From Heliocidaris tuberculata (taxonomy: Eukaryota; Echinodermata; Echinoidea; Camarodonta; Echinometridae), in NCBI GenBank assembly GCA_025618425.1, contig CM046844.1, positions 2,718,665 to 2,782,664 on the forward strand: DNA of 64,000 nucleotides, in the 5' to 3' direction. How positions within the stretch are numbered: the stretch's first letter is position 1; every line of letters begins with the position of its first letter. Position numbers and translations under genes: made by a program. Shown piece by piece: positions 1 to 10,573 of this stretch. Under the pieces are notes generated by a model that was not told the origin of the DNA, ran no database searches, and was given only the letters and a program-made list of their open reading frames with translations.

Positions 1-165
1 AAGATAATATGCTATTATGGGGTATTAGTACGTATAATTTCGAACCCATGAACATAGTATGTGCATTTAACAGAGTCATTTCCATATTACTGGAGGGGGG
101 GGGGGGAGATAATAAATTTTTCGAAGTCAAAGTAAAGTAGATAAGTAGAAATGAAGTCAGCTTAC

Positions 166-268
166 CTTGTGCATCGATGAGCGAGGGCCCCGTGACTAGA
201 AGAAGAAATACTAATTGGCAAAGGCAATTACGAACCTCATGGAGCGATTTTCGAACGTGATTATCCAT
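166..268 (-). CDS. Gene A exon 1: signal-peptide exon of a secreted HYR-family protein (partial gene)
   Basis: Reading leftwards, ATG at 268-266 opens 34 codons plus one base, then a GT splice donor (GTAAGC) follows at 165. The peptide starts MDNHV, has a basic n-region and a Leu/Val-rich core (about residues 16-26), and ends SLIDAQ, a typical secretory signal. The start is chosen because this Met begins the stretch conserved with the plus-strand copy at 41691. The exon appears identical to those at 39900-40002 and 63600-63702. The remaining exons would lie left of the window, so the HYR content of this copy is inferred from gene B. Confidence 0.7.
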
Positions 269-375
269 ACTACCGATACATATAGATAATATAGACGGAA
301 AATATCGGGAAATTCTCCAGAAAAAAAAATGTATTCGCTGACAGCACCGATAAAGAGAAGAAAGCAAAATGCAAA

Positions 376-576
376 TTGATTCAGTATAAGACTTCAACAC
401 AATACTTTTCTTCTGAAAATTTGTATGCCGCTTTGAATTCATCAGCAGAAGGCTCAGAAGTGAGTCTCGATATTGATAAATCACTTCTTGATTCCGACTA
501 TAAGTACTGTCGCATAACATATTTCGTCACGACGTCATATTGTGGGGAGGATGTTTGGGGACAAAAAATGGGTTAA
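376..576 (+). other. Open frame in the upstream region of exon 1, probably not a gene
   Basis: A 66-codon frame in the 5' flank of the minus-strand exon 1 is repeated identically at 40110-40310 and again near 63809. It needs a non-ATG (TTG) start and shows no domain. Its conservation is explained by the whole flank being duplicated. The block more likely holds promoter or 5' UTR sequence for the HYR gene. Confidence 0.3.
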
Positions 577-1848
577 TCTGAATAGATTTAAAATAGGTTA
601 CAAATGCAGTTGTCATGACTTTGTTTCATGAGTAGATAAATAACCAAGGACTGAATGTTGACAGTCCTGACAGCTTCGTGTTCCATGATTGACAGATCAT
701 AATTGGTTTGACTGTACCGCAAAACATATTTGTGGCAGGTATTCAAATAGTAGAATTCAGTTTATATTTGCTTAACTTAGTTTATGAAGAAGCAGCAATT
801 AGTGTTAACCTATTTATTCCGCATGAATTACTGTAATTCTGTAACAAAAACTTAAATGACATGAACCATGTGAACTCATTGGCCCGTATTCTGAACTCCG
901 GTTTAACTTAAACTCCAGTCTAAGTTAAACCAGAGTTTAACTATAAACCCGACTTAGACTGCATGTCGGGTTTAACTCCATTTCTGTTTCCGAAAGTCCG
1001 GTTTAGTTAAACTAGAGTCTAGTCTAAGTTGAACTGTGGTTTAGTTGCCAAGGAGATGTAGTCTGCTGCTACTGTACAAGCTCAGTAGAGCTCAATTTAT
1101 CTTCAAGAAGGCTGAAATTTGATTATTCCTTTAATTTTTAAGATGTTTAATCAAGAATGTCATGAAATACTCTATAGACAAATTAAAGGCATACCATTTG
1201 GCACTTCATTTGTCATGATTACTGGCATGACTGGAGTTTTCTGGATCGTAAATGAACGACTGTTTAAGATTAGGTTGGTCGGTTTATCCTGCGTTATTGC
1301 ATGAATACTAGGGATACCTAGTCCCCCCCCCCCCCCCCGAGCGACTTTTTAAGAGCTGGCGAAAAAAAAACAACAACAAAAAACATGGTAGACTCTAGAT
1401 CTAAAAGTTAGATCTATCTAGGCCTGCAACAGGCCGTCGGAGCCGCTACGGTAGGTACGGTATCGACCGTACCACTTTTCAGAAGAAAAAAAAATGGTGA
1501 AGGAGAAGAAAAGAGAAGAGAAAAGGAGAGAGAGAGAGAGGGAGAGGGGAGAAGAAAAGAGAAGAGAAAAGAAGAGAGAAGGTGGGAGGGTTGATCGTAG
1601 GCTTATCACTATCTTAATGGAAGAAGACGAACATCGAAGTGACTTTGCCTTTTTTCCATTATTATGAAACGCATTATCACATAAACAGAAGAACAGCATA
1701 ATATATGCCAGATTCTGATCAGTTACTTACCTGTGAGTATTGTTAATAAAACATCTGTAAATGTATGCTTAAACATTATGTAACATTTTCGACCAGGGAC
1801 GTCGTAGAACATTTTGAATGGGGGGGGGGGGGGGTGACACCCAAATTA

Positions 1849-2680
1849 AAAAAAAAAACAGAGGGGAAAAAAGAGAGAGGTAGTAGTAGCAGTAGTAGTA
1901 GTAGTAGTAGTATTTATTTTCCGTTCACTTAAAAAAATACAAACATATACAATATAAGTATTTACATTTGAATGAAACGGCTGGATAACCCATATTCAGC
2001 TGTGCCAGGCACGACACTATTTGTCTTCCATGGGGTCCAGAGGGAAGAGGGAAGAGGGAAGAGGGAAGAGGAAAGAGAAAAGAAAAAAAGGGGGAAAAGG
2101 GGGAAAAAAAAGAAGAAAAAAAGGGAAAGGAAAGGAATACAAAAACAGAAAGAAAAGAAGGAAAGGAAAAGGGAAGGAAAGAAAAAGAAGGAAAAACTTG
2201 CTAAAACACTGGAATGTTAATTATGCGGGCAAATGGCGTCCCCTTCGTCAATGGACTGCAGCCCCCCCCCCCCCCCCCCCGAGGATTTTCAAAGTTCCAA
2301 TAGTCATATTCGGGCAACGAGGTGCTAGAGTATCCACATATTTGGGAAGAAAGGTTCCCAGATAATTATGTTACTTTTTTAGAGAAAATTAGGAAATGTG
2401 AATGAGTTTGATGTGGTATATTGATATGAATGTGAAAATAAAACTCAGATTAAGACTATGATTTACGACTATGTTAGGCTACGATTTTGATGCCGACAAT
2501 AAATGAAAAATACCATACCAAAAGTAATTCCCTTTTCCCTTTTTTTATCAAGAAATTATATTAGCTCTGTAGCTTGACAACGCAGTGTCAGTGATAATAA
2601 TGACAAAATATTGCACAAATGAAATACGAGATCGATAAAGGCATTGACATGTCAAGAGATTTAACTTTTGCATAGAAATA
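1849..2680. mobile_element. About 0.83-kb segment present in copy A and absent from copy B
   Basis: Copy B runs straight through poly-A at the matching point (about 41575-41590). Copy A has about 830 extra bases here: an AGT microsatellite, a GA-rich tract (2040-2200) and a unit at 2225-2365 related to the 4.2-4.7 kb tandem repeats (poly-C followed by GATTTTCAAAG and CATATTCGGGCA). It could be an insertion in A or a deletion in B. Both edges are A-rich, so a target duplication cannot be read cleanly. Confidence 0.6.
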
Positions 2681-2746
2681 AAAAAAAATGATACAAGACA
2701 GAATTAAAAGTCCACGAAAAATTGCTGCTGTTAATTTAAAGTTCAG

Positions 2747-4180
2747 AGTTCGATTAAAGTTCCAAGTCTATAAATGGCTGGCTGTAACTTACGGCTGGCG
2801 TAGCGAGCTAATGAAGACTTGTAAGTGAAGAATACTGAAGGGCGCTCGACGACGGGAGTCGGAGACACTGGGGCTCGACGAGATGTCGCTCGGAGACTTG
2901 ATGTAAAAGACCGCTGATTCGGGACTAAAGAGTCGCAGGTCCATGATGGAGGAATAGATGAAAGAAGAATAACTGCAGGTCCCTGGGACGGTGAGTTGTC
3001 CGAAGATGGACCGAGAGATGAAGTGTTCTGAGTTCGCGAGCCAGTGAGTCGGGGCTCGGAACTGAAGGATAGCACGAGCTCAAAAGACGTGACGAACATG
3101 ACGAAGCAGTGAGTCGTTCGCCGTCGATGAGGAACAGGTCATGCTGAAGCGATGAGGAGCTTGTAAAATGTAGCTATACGGCCACCAGACGGATCAGTCT
3201 TGAAGGTAGACTGAGACTACTGCCGAAGGTAAACCACAACCAGAGAAACTTGCAGAGATGAAGTGAGAATAGTTGACTCGATCGGAGATGAGAAGAAAGT
3301 TGAAGACTTGACCACATGATGGACGGGAGAATGATGCCTCGACCGTGATTAGCGTGGGAGTTGTTGAATTGACTCGACCCAAGACGAGATCAGTGTGGCC
3401 AGCGAAAAAAAAACTATTCTGCTAGCGAGCAGCGAAAATTCTGCTAAATCAAATATTTTACTGCTAAATCAAAATTGATAAAAATTGTACTCAAAAATTC
3501 TCTGACAAGCAAAAAAAAAAAAAAAAAAAAAAAAAGGGTTATCGGCACTTTTGGGGGGGACTTTTTACTCAAAAATTCTCTGACAAGCAAAAGAAGAAGA
3601 AGAAGAAAAAAAACACTTATCAGCATTTTTGGGTGTATTTTTACTCAAAAATACTACGACAAGCAAAAAAAAAAAGAAACACCTGAATTCTGCTGAAATT
3701 CTGCTAAATTTTGTCAAATTATGCCTAGCATAATGCAAGATGCTAAAGCGGTCAAAATTCTGACAGAAAGCAGAATTCTGCCAACTCTGGCAACGTTGGA
3801 CGAGATAGGAGATGTTGCCTCGACCGTGTAATGAAGGGGAGTGAAGAAAAAAATCCAGATGCAAAACGCGCAGTGAAAAAGGCGCACCGGCGAGAGCGAA
3901 ATCCAACGCTGATTGGTTGACCGCGGTGAAATAAGGAGATCGACGATTGGCCCGCGATCGCGTAAAATTGGACGCGATATAAACGGATTAATGATTGGTA
4001 AAAATTCTCATAACGACAAGAAAAACATGAATAAACATGGACATTACGTAGGTTGAAAAACAAGTTCAAACTGGTTATAAAAATCTGAAAACTGAACTTG
4101 CATGAAAACAAAATGGTAGCCATTTTGGATATTTTTGTGAAATACAAAACGTAAGTCGTTACACTTCTGTACATTTTCAC
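2747..4180. other. Copy A-specific sequence with dispersed TCTCTGACAAGC repeats
   Basis: No gene is recognised. 2747-3400 has several minus-strand open frames but no domain, and it is absent next to copy B. 3400-3790 holds three tandem copies of an ACTCAAAAATTCTCTGACAA motif separated by poly-A, followed by an AAAGCAGAATTCTGC palindrome near 3766. The same arrangement recurs inside the hAT element at 13371-14036, so this is probably hAT-derived. Confidence 0.5.
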
Positions 4181-4206
4181 TAAGAAAAGTCCAAAAAATT
4201 TAGAAA

Positions 4207-4760
4207 TTGAAAAGCTGATATTCGGGCAAAAGGCGTCCTACTCCGGCAATGAACTGCAGCCCCCCCTCCCCCCCCCCCCCATATATTTAAAGATCCGATA
4301 TTCAGGCAACCACCTCTTCATATTCGGGCAGCGAGGTTCTCAGATAATCATGTAACATGTGTGACTGTGTAACTTCTATACATTTTCACTACGAAAAGTT
4401 TTTTTTTTTTTTAAATCACGCTCGCTTCGCTCGCTCGCAAAATTTTTTAAATTGAAAAGTTGATATTCGAGCAAAAGGTGTCCTTCTTCGGCAATGGCTT
4501 GCAGCCCCCTCCCCCCCCCCCCCCCCCCTCCGAAGATTTTCAAAGATCCGATATTCGGGCAACCACCACTTCATATTCGGGCAGCGAGGTGCCAGAATAT
4601 CCACATATTTGGGCAGCGAGGTTCCAAGATAACTTCCGTACATTTTCACTACGAAAAGTTAAAATAAAAAAATTTCTCGCTCGCTTCGCTCGCTCGCATG
4701 AAAATTAGAAATTGAAAAATTGATATTCGGGCAAAGGGTGTCAGCCCCCTCCTTGCGAAA
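4207..4760. repeat. Tandem repeat, two and a half units of 245-260 bp
   Basis: Units start with TTGAAAAGCTGATATTCGGG or close variants at 4207, 4452 and 4712. Each carries a poly-C run, then GATTTTCAAAGATCCGATATT, several TATTCGGGCA motifs, ACATTTTCACTACGAAAAGT, and a TCGCTCGCTTCGCTCGCTCG box. A related partial unit is at 2225-2365. Confidence 0.75.
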
Positions 4761-5007
4761 ATAGGCCCGTATGATCAAGATCTCTACCTCTGCGATTTTC
4801 TTTTATTATTATTTGTAGGGGAGAGAGGGATTAGGGTGCAACATATTTGTCGGCAAATTTGGGTATCACACCCTAAAAATTTGTCGGCAAATATGGGTGT
4901 CACACCCTCCCCCCCCCCCCCCCCCCCCCCCCTCCCCGATTCAAAATGATCTAGCGATGCCCCTGAACGCTCGAGGAGTTATTATTATTCCACTTGTATC
5001 ATTTGCA

Positions 5008-5043
5008 GGGGGGTGCAAGGGGGCTTCGCCCTCTTGCACCCCC
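5008..5043. repeat. Strong GC-rich hairpin
   Basis: GGGGGTGCAAGGGGGC is followed by a TTC-type loop and GCCCTCTTGCACCCCC, a near-perfect 16-bp stem. A smaller GGGGCTCTGCCCC hairpin lies just after it. A poly-C run lies upstream (about 4908-4932). Confidence 0.6.
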
Positions 5044-5452
5044 ACGAGGGGCTCTGCCCCTTCGAACCCCGCTGGAGGTTTCACCCCATATATGTTCTGC
5101 ACACTAATTGACACACAGAACACATGGCAGAAGATCATAAAATGAGGCAAAAAACATAAGTAATATCGTATAACCTGCTCTCTCGTCACCCTTAGTCTTC
5201 ATGCCGTTGGCGCGAAATCGGTGTAAATTGTCTTTTTCCCATAGGTTTCACATGTTCGGTAATACAATACCTTTTACAAGGGACCAAAAACACCGCGTCG
5301 TAGAAGGGGTTCGCTCGGAAGTTAAACCGGAATTCAGAATGTGATTTTCTTAAACTCCGGTCTAAAGGGCAGATTTAAACTACACTTAGACTCGAGATGA
5401 AGTTAAACCGGAGTTCAGAATACGGGCCATTGAAATGTGCACAGTGTAAGGC

Positions 5453-5460
<8 letters not shown>

Positions 5461-5499
<39 letters not shown>
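5461..5499. repeat. (TA)n microsatellite
   Basis: An uninterrupted TA dinucleotide run. The AT-rich sequence after it ends in AATAAATAAATAAAATG near 5780, which resembles a non-LTR element 3' tail. Confidence 0.9.
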
Positions 5500-5852
5500 T
5501 TCGCCTTACATGTTTTTTAATCCGTTTTTAATTGAACTTCTGTATACCTTGATCAATTTTTGATCTGTGCAAATATTGCATCGTTTTAATAGTAATCAAA
5601 CAGAGCCCTTGGGAAGACCAGCCTGTTTTTAATTTTAAGTGATTTGTATCTTGCCATTATCCTGTTTTATACTATATTATGTTATGTTATTTTTATCTGT
5701 TTGTTTTGTTTTATGCTGATTCAGGCCACTCTGTAAACATTCGTGAATAAATGAATAGAAAAAAATAAATAAATAAAATGATAAATTGATGTCATAATGT
5801 TACCTAATGGAGCCGAGTTGGCCAAGCACTGTGTAAAGGTGACTCTGTATAC

Positions 5853-6072
5853 CAGTGGCGGATCCAGGGGGGGGGGGGGGATGCTGAGGACCTTTTTTTA
5901 AATTATTTTTTTATTTGTTTAAATTTTTGTTGTTGTTGCTTGTCAGAGATTTTTTGAGTTAAGAAGGGGCCCAAAAATGCTGAGGACTTTTTTTTTTTTT
6001 TTTTTTTTTGCATATCAGAAAATTTTGTGAATGTTGAGCCCCCTCCCTCAAAAAATCCTGGATCCGCCACTG
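5853..6072. mobile_element. hAT-type MITE with perfect 8-bp target site duplication
   Basis: The ends are exact 16-bp inverted repeats: CAGTGGCGGATCCAGG at 5853 and CCTGGATCCGCCACTG ending at 6072. Both sides are flanked by CTGTATAC (5845-5852 and 6073-6080), the 8-bp duplication expected of hAT elements. The 220-bp interior has a poly-G run, a TTGCTTGTCAGAGA motif shared with the other hAT copies here, and poly-T. It has no coding capacity. Confidence 0.93.
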
Positions 6073-6103
6073 CTGTATACAACACAATATCCCACTCTTC
6101 ATT

Positions 6104-8851
6104 GGGGCGGTATTCTGAAAACTGTTTTATCTCTAGTACAGTTAAAATAAAATTGGTATTCTGAAAATTGTTGTAACTTTTGTTGTAACTTTTGTTGTAT
6201 CTTTGTTCGCTCTGCGCATGATCCTGATTTACATATGCGCGCTGAAGATGATATCATTGTCAGATATTAGTCCTGTAAATACTATTCTGACAATAAGTTA
6301 GATCCTGTATTGAAATGTAAATGTATCAAAGGCACAACAAAATAAACAGGCGACTTCACCAATACATATATAGTAAAAATAAATTTAATTCAGAGCCATC
6401 TGCTCAATAATGTATGAACGTGAAATAATTGACAAAGTAAAATAATTTGTATTCAACAGGAAATAGAATATACAAGGTGATTAAATAATTCACAAGTTCC
6501 ACTATCAACAATGCAACTAAAGGTAATTAAATGATTCCAAGTTCCAATATTATCAATGTATAATCAAATGTAATCACATTGTGCCAAGTTTCAATATTAT
6601 CACAAAGAAAAAAACAATATATTGCCAGCAATGACTATTTCATCCTTCGGAGTATTATTATTTAATTATGAAAGAATGAAACTACCTACACTGGACCAGT
6701 AATTGGTGTGTACACACACTAAAAAGAAACACCCGCTCTAGAGTCCATGTGAAGGGTTCATGAGGACAACCTCCTCTTTGAGTCCACTGAAGAGATGCAT
6801 GAAGTGACCACTGAAGTAACCCGATGTGTGAAGTAACGTGCGAAGTCTGACCGGTGTGTCCCTGACCCGCAACTTTATGAACTTGAGTTGAAGACTACCA
6901 GTTAGCTACGATGTCTGTGTATATCGACCTTGAGCACCAATCCATCGATGAATTAGGACTACCAGCCAATGTAAGTATCTACGAGTGACTACGAGCCCAG
7001 CTCGTCCCTAAAAAAGTAAATCGAAACAAACTAGCCAACCATCTGCCAAATAGTCAAAGTCTAGCTGTAACAATATTATCCTAACAATTTACAACATTGG
7101 TTCAAATCTCTCTAAAGCTTGGCTTCCTTGAAATAAACAATTGAAATAGGCAAGATTTATAAGCGACTATGTACGGTATCTTTCATCTGTAAATTCTAAA
7201 ATGAAATAGCTGTCTTTAGATACATCACTTCTATATAGTACAATTTCTACTCAGGATATCTAAAGCAGAATAAACTTGTCAAGTTTAACTCTTCCTCATT
7301 CAATACGATAAAACAATCATTTGACCTCAGATACATGTGTAGCACATAGAAAAAGACTTTCCGTTCATGCAGTGTAAAAAATATAATCATGCTTTCAGAT
7401 AATAAGAAATATGAAATTAACTGCATTTAATCACTAGTTTTCTTATGTGCAAAGTGGATTTAGTATATTGAAAAGAAATGTCCCTAGTCATAAATCAAGG
7501 ATACCGTTTCTTTCCGGTTAAAGTTCACATAAATTAAATGAATGAAATAAGACAACATTTAACATACCCTTTTTTGGATTTCCTTCACTTTTCCCAAAGT
7601 TAGAACTTAACATTAAAATTGAGACTTTGCGAATTTCTGCAAGTCTCTACATATATTTTTAATACATTAAATTACAAAATAAGATAACTACTTAGAACAA
7701 AAATACTACTGTAACTTACAGTTCAGATGAAAACCATAATGCAAGATGAGGTGAGGGCTGAGGAGGCTTTCTACCACGGCCTGTACTGCCTGGAACCTGC
7801 CGGTAAGGAAAAACTCTGCTATGCCAGCAGCATGCATAGCCTGCAACAATCACCTTCTTGGCGGCCTACACTCCCTCATCACTCAGTCAACATCAGACAA
7901 GGTCTGACTCTCTTGAGATCTCCAAAGCAATCTGCCCAAAACTCTAAAAACTCTAACCCACAATGATTCTCTCAATACTCAACTCCTGCTCCACCCAACA
8001 TTCTTCTTACTCCCCTAATACTGAACCCTCTATACAAAATTGCCCCATCAAAATTCCTTTTACTCCCCTCATATACACACACACACACACACACAAAAGA
8101 ACTTGCCCAATTGCCCCACCAAAGTTTGCTGACCTAAGACTAATAGTGCCTACATTGCTTGGCTACAAATCCTATTCAATTTAACCGGCCTACTACATTC
8201 TATGTCTATTGAACTAAGCATGGTCATGAGGGTTTAGGATGAAAGGGAATGCAGTCGCATTGTGACAATCATGAGATAATAATTGGTAATTTTAAAATTA
8301 TTCTATCTTTTGTTGTATCTTCCTTGGTAATTACAACAAAACTTACAACAGCATCTAGCTGTTGTATCTCATGATCTCGGCAATTTTTCTAGCTCAGAAT
8401 CAGACAGCACATGCTCGAATAGCAAGATGGAGACTGTGGGTAATTCAAGAGCTCATAGAGAAGACATTTTGAAGAAATTACAGGTGAAATTCGATGATTT
8501 TACATCAATATGTGACTTGGTTAGAGCAAAAGAAGGTGCGCAATAATCAATTGCAGCGCAATAGCGCATGGTGCATTATAAAACGCGTAATTTAACAACT
8601 ACGCCCGAAATTGATATACGCGCATGCAAAGCCCATCCTTGTATTTGACACAAGAGGTGATCCTATTGGTTAACCTGCCTATATAAAAGTCATCTTGATT
8701 ATATGAGATGATATGAATATAAAGGCGGTTCTTATCTCCTTCAAACAATTTTCAGAATACCAACTTACAACAATATTACCTAGGTATTATCTCCGGAAGA
8801 TACAACAAAAGTTACAACAAAAGTTACAACAATTTTCAGAATACCACCCCA
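6104..8851. mobile_element. 2.7-kb element with terminal and subterminal inverted repeats
   Basis: The left end TGGGGCGGTATTCTGAAAA (about 6104) and right end TTTTCAGAATACCACCCCA (to 8851) are near-perfect inverted repeats. A longer inverted block follows: GGTATTCTGAAAATTGTTGT from 6151, with TTGTAACTTTTGTTGT repeats, mirrored at 8790-8842. Related motifs recur at 8305-8370. No transposase domain was recognised, and a (CA)n tract lies at 8076-8094. No clear target duplication was found, so the outer limits may be off by a few bases. Confidence 0.6.
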
Positions 8852-9361
8852 GGTTTTCTTGATTATCGTGAAGAAGCCAACCATAACTATCGAAACTTTG
8901 GAAAATCTATTTGACTGTATTAGAAAACCAATGTTTTGGATTGTATAGAAAATCAGAGGAAGCACATACATTAAAAACTAGTTCGAATATTCCCCTTTAC
9001 GTTTAATAAAAGGAGGAAAAATGACGGGAATATTAAAATAAAACATAAACTTAAATATTACTTGATCAAATGAGAAATGCAAACTATAAACAAAAAAATG
9101 AAATATTGATAATTTGACAAAAATACTAGTTACATTCCTCAGATACAACATGTGATTTGCATTTTCCTGGAACTTTGTTTAAAGAATGCTTTGCGAATGT
9201 TTAGAAAAATTCTTTTTGTATCCTGGAAGCGTGTCCCGAAATAGTCGTCGCATGAAATCAACCATCTATTTTTTTTAAACATTTGGTAGTGATTTACCTT
9301 ACCTGATTTTTTTTTTCTTTTCATTTTTCCCCCAGTGATTTCCGGTTTTAACACGGATCTG

Positions 9362-9518
9362 GGCCCCGTTGCATAAAACTTACCATTAGCGGTAACTTTG
9401 CTTTCAATGGTAACTCCCATGGAAACCTTGATTTTGATTGGCTGTTGAGTGATGTTACCATGGTAGTTACCATTGATAGCAGAGTTACCATTAATGGTAA
9501 GTTTTATGCAACGGGGCC
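9362..9518. mobile_element. Palindromic Harbinger-like MITE (3-bp CTG target duplication)
   Basis: The ends are 27-bp perfect inverted repeats beginning GGCCCCGTTGCATAAAACTT, followed by GGTAACT in both arms. CTG flanks each side (9359-9361 and 9519-9521). Excising the element plus one CTG restores the host RT codons ACG GAT CTG GTG AGA. The 157-bp interior is non-coding. Assignment to Harbinger rests on the CWG target and the ends, and is inferred. Confidence 0.85.
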
Positions 9519-9633
9519 CTGGTGAGAAAGTCAGCTGATGAATACAAAGTGGAGGAAGAGAACCATTTTTTTGCTTATGCAGGGCCTTCACTCTGGAATG
9601 CTCTCCCTCGAGAGATTAGAAATAGCAGAACAG

Positions 9634-9772
9634 GCCAGGGCCCCCGTTTCATGAAACTTGCTTTCACAGACAATTAACAATAACTGTTATAAGCTACCGA
9701 AATCCTGTATCTGACTGGCTGAGAGCAAATTGTCGGTAAAAATCACTGACAAGACACTTGATGAAACGCCCC
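9634..9772. mobile_element. Second short-TIR MITE inside the same RT fragment (CAG target)
   Basis: Imperfect inverted ends: GGCCCCCGTTTCATG near 9639 and GATGAAACGCCCC ending at 9772. CAG flanks it (9631-9633 and 9773-9775), and removing it joins AGC AGA ACA GTT GAA GCG TTC in the RT frame. A second CAG at 9636-9638 makes the left edge ambiguous by five bases, but the reading frame favours 9634. Confidence 0.75.
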
Positions 9773-9959
9773 CAGTTGAAGCGTTCAAAAATAATCTAAA
9801 AACGTATATGTTTCATTCAGTTATATATGTTCTATCCTACTCATCTTGTACTTTCTGTAAGTGCTTTTATATATGTGATATCATCTTTTGCACTGGTGCG
9901 CCTTGAGCACTGGATTGGATTTTTACGCCTTACAGGTCTTACATTATTATCATCATGAA

Positions 9960-10573
9960 TAGTATGTCAAGATATTTATTTCCAACTTTCCGACATAAGT
10001 ATACAATGTAATACATGAGCAAAATGATGTACATGTATTTCAAACAAAAACATGACAAAATATACATTCATCATGATCTTATTACATACAAAATTGGAGG
10101 ACACAATTCTAAAAGCAATAGCTTGGGGTGAGGGTGCCCTTAGGCGTTAGAGTACATAATAAATATAACACACACACATACACACACACGCACACACACA
10201 CACACAACAACAACAAAACTATCACCCCCTCAAAAAAAAAAATTAAATTTAAAAATAGGAAAACATTCCTAGACCGCTGAGCTTGATTGCAGAGAAGAAA
10301 AAAGGGGGAAAAGAAAAGAAAAAGAATAGGAGGTGCAAAAGAAAAGGAGTACGAAAGAAAAGAGAAAATCATGAAGAGACAGAGAGAAGAGATCCAGAAG
10401 AGGGTGGGGAAGTGTGTTAATCATGTTATTTGTAAGATATAGTAAAATGTTTTTTCATCCTTTTTGAGAAGCTGACAAGAGATGCGGAGTATTTTATAGT
10501 ATCTGGGATAACGTTCCACAGCTTAGGTCACGAGTACCGAATGTTATTTTGGAATAATAGGGTCCTGTGCAGG
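9960..10573 (-). pseudogene. Non-LTR RT C-terminal fragment with 3' UTR, minus strand
   Basis: Reading leftwards from 10573, one frame gives RTLLFQNNIRYS, a TGA stop, then PKLWNVIPDTIKYSASLVSF and FSKRMKKHFT, ending at a TAA at 10428-10426. This is the (G)PKLWNxIP...F..xxKxH C-terminal signature of non-LTR reverse transcriptases. The TGA sits where family members usually have Trp. The 3' UTR contains pyrimidine-rich and (TG)n sequence (10167-10206 as CA on the plus strand) and ends with an AATAAATATC-type tail near 9970. It lies tail-to-tail with the plus-strand RT fragment, and its 5' side is broken by a CAGGCCCGTAAGTAGG repeat at 10574. Confidence 0.65.

Larger units (their letters stand above)
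1..2746. repeat. Segmental duplication, copy A of the exon-1 and upstream block
   Basis: Bases 1-1848 match 39737 to about 41573, and 2681-2746 match about 41583-41648, nearly base for base. Differences are poly-G length, a small block change near 620 and single substitutions. Copy A carries an extra segment at about 1849-2680. Homology stops sharply after a shared GTTCAG at 2741-2746. The block contains HYR exon 1, its upstream flank, an inverted-repeat arm at 881, a hAT-type poly-C fragment near 1320 and a GA-rich tract near 1500-1590. Confidence 0.9.
881..5428. mobile_element. Pair of perfect 29-bp inverted ends, candidate DNA transposon or two related MITE arms
   Basis: Position 881 begins GGCCCGTATTCTGAACTCCG and 5428 ends with its exact reverse complement over 29 bp. 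The trinucleotide ATT abuts both ends (878-880 and 5429-5431). Each arm continues with GTTTAACTTAAACTC-type inverted motifs (to about 1050, and from about 5310). No transposase is visible between them. The left arm is also present in copy B (about 40617), where no right arm is seen. This may therefore be two solo elements rather than one 4.5-kb element. Confidence 0.45.
9276..9957 (+). pseudogene. Non-LTR retrotransposon RT C-terminal end and 3' tail, interrupted by two MITEs
   Basis: After removing the two MITEs (9362-9518 and 9634-9772), one frame reads NTDLVRKSADEYK, then FAYAGPSLWNALPREI, then VEAFKNNLKTYMF. This is the AGPxLWNxLP...F(K)xxLKxYLF signature at the C terminus of many animal CR1/jockey-type reverse transcriptases. 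The 3' UTR (GCGCCTTGAGCACTGG near 9899) ends in TTATTATCATCATG repeats at about 9957. The upstream coding part is missing, so it is a 5'-truncated dead copy. The start coordinate is approximate. Confidence 0.75.

Noticed and set aside
1972..2365. Lys/Arg-rich open frames
   Set aside because: They cover a GA-rich simple repeat; composition is fully explained by the repeat.
2747..3400. LTR of a retrotransposon
   Set aside because: A TGTAACTTAC start near 2782 was considered, but no second LTR, primer-binding site or target duplication was found.
9139..9591. 150-residue minus-strand open frame
   Set aside because: It runs antisense across the RT fragment and MITE 9362-9518, so it is a chance frame.
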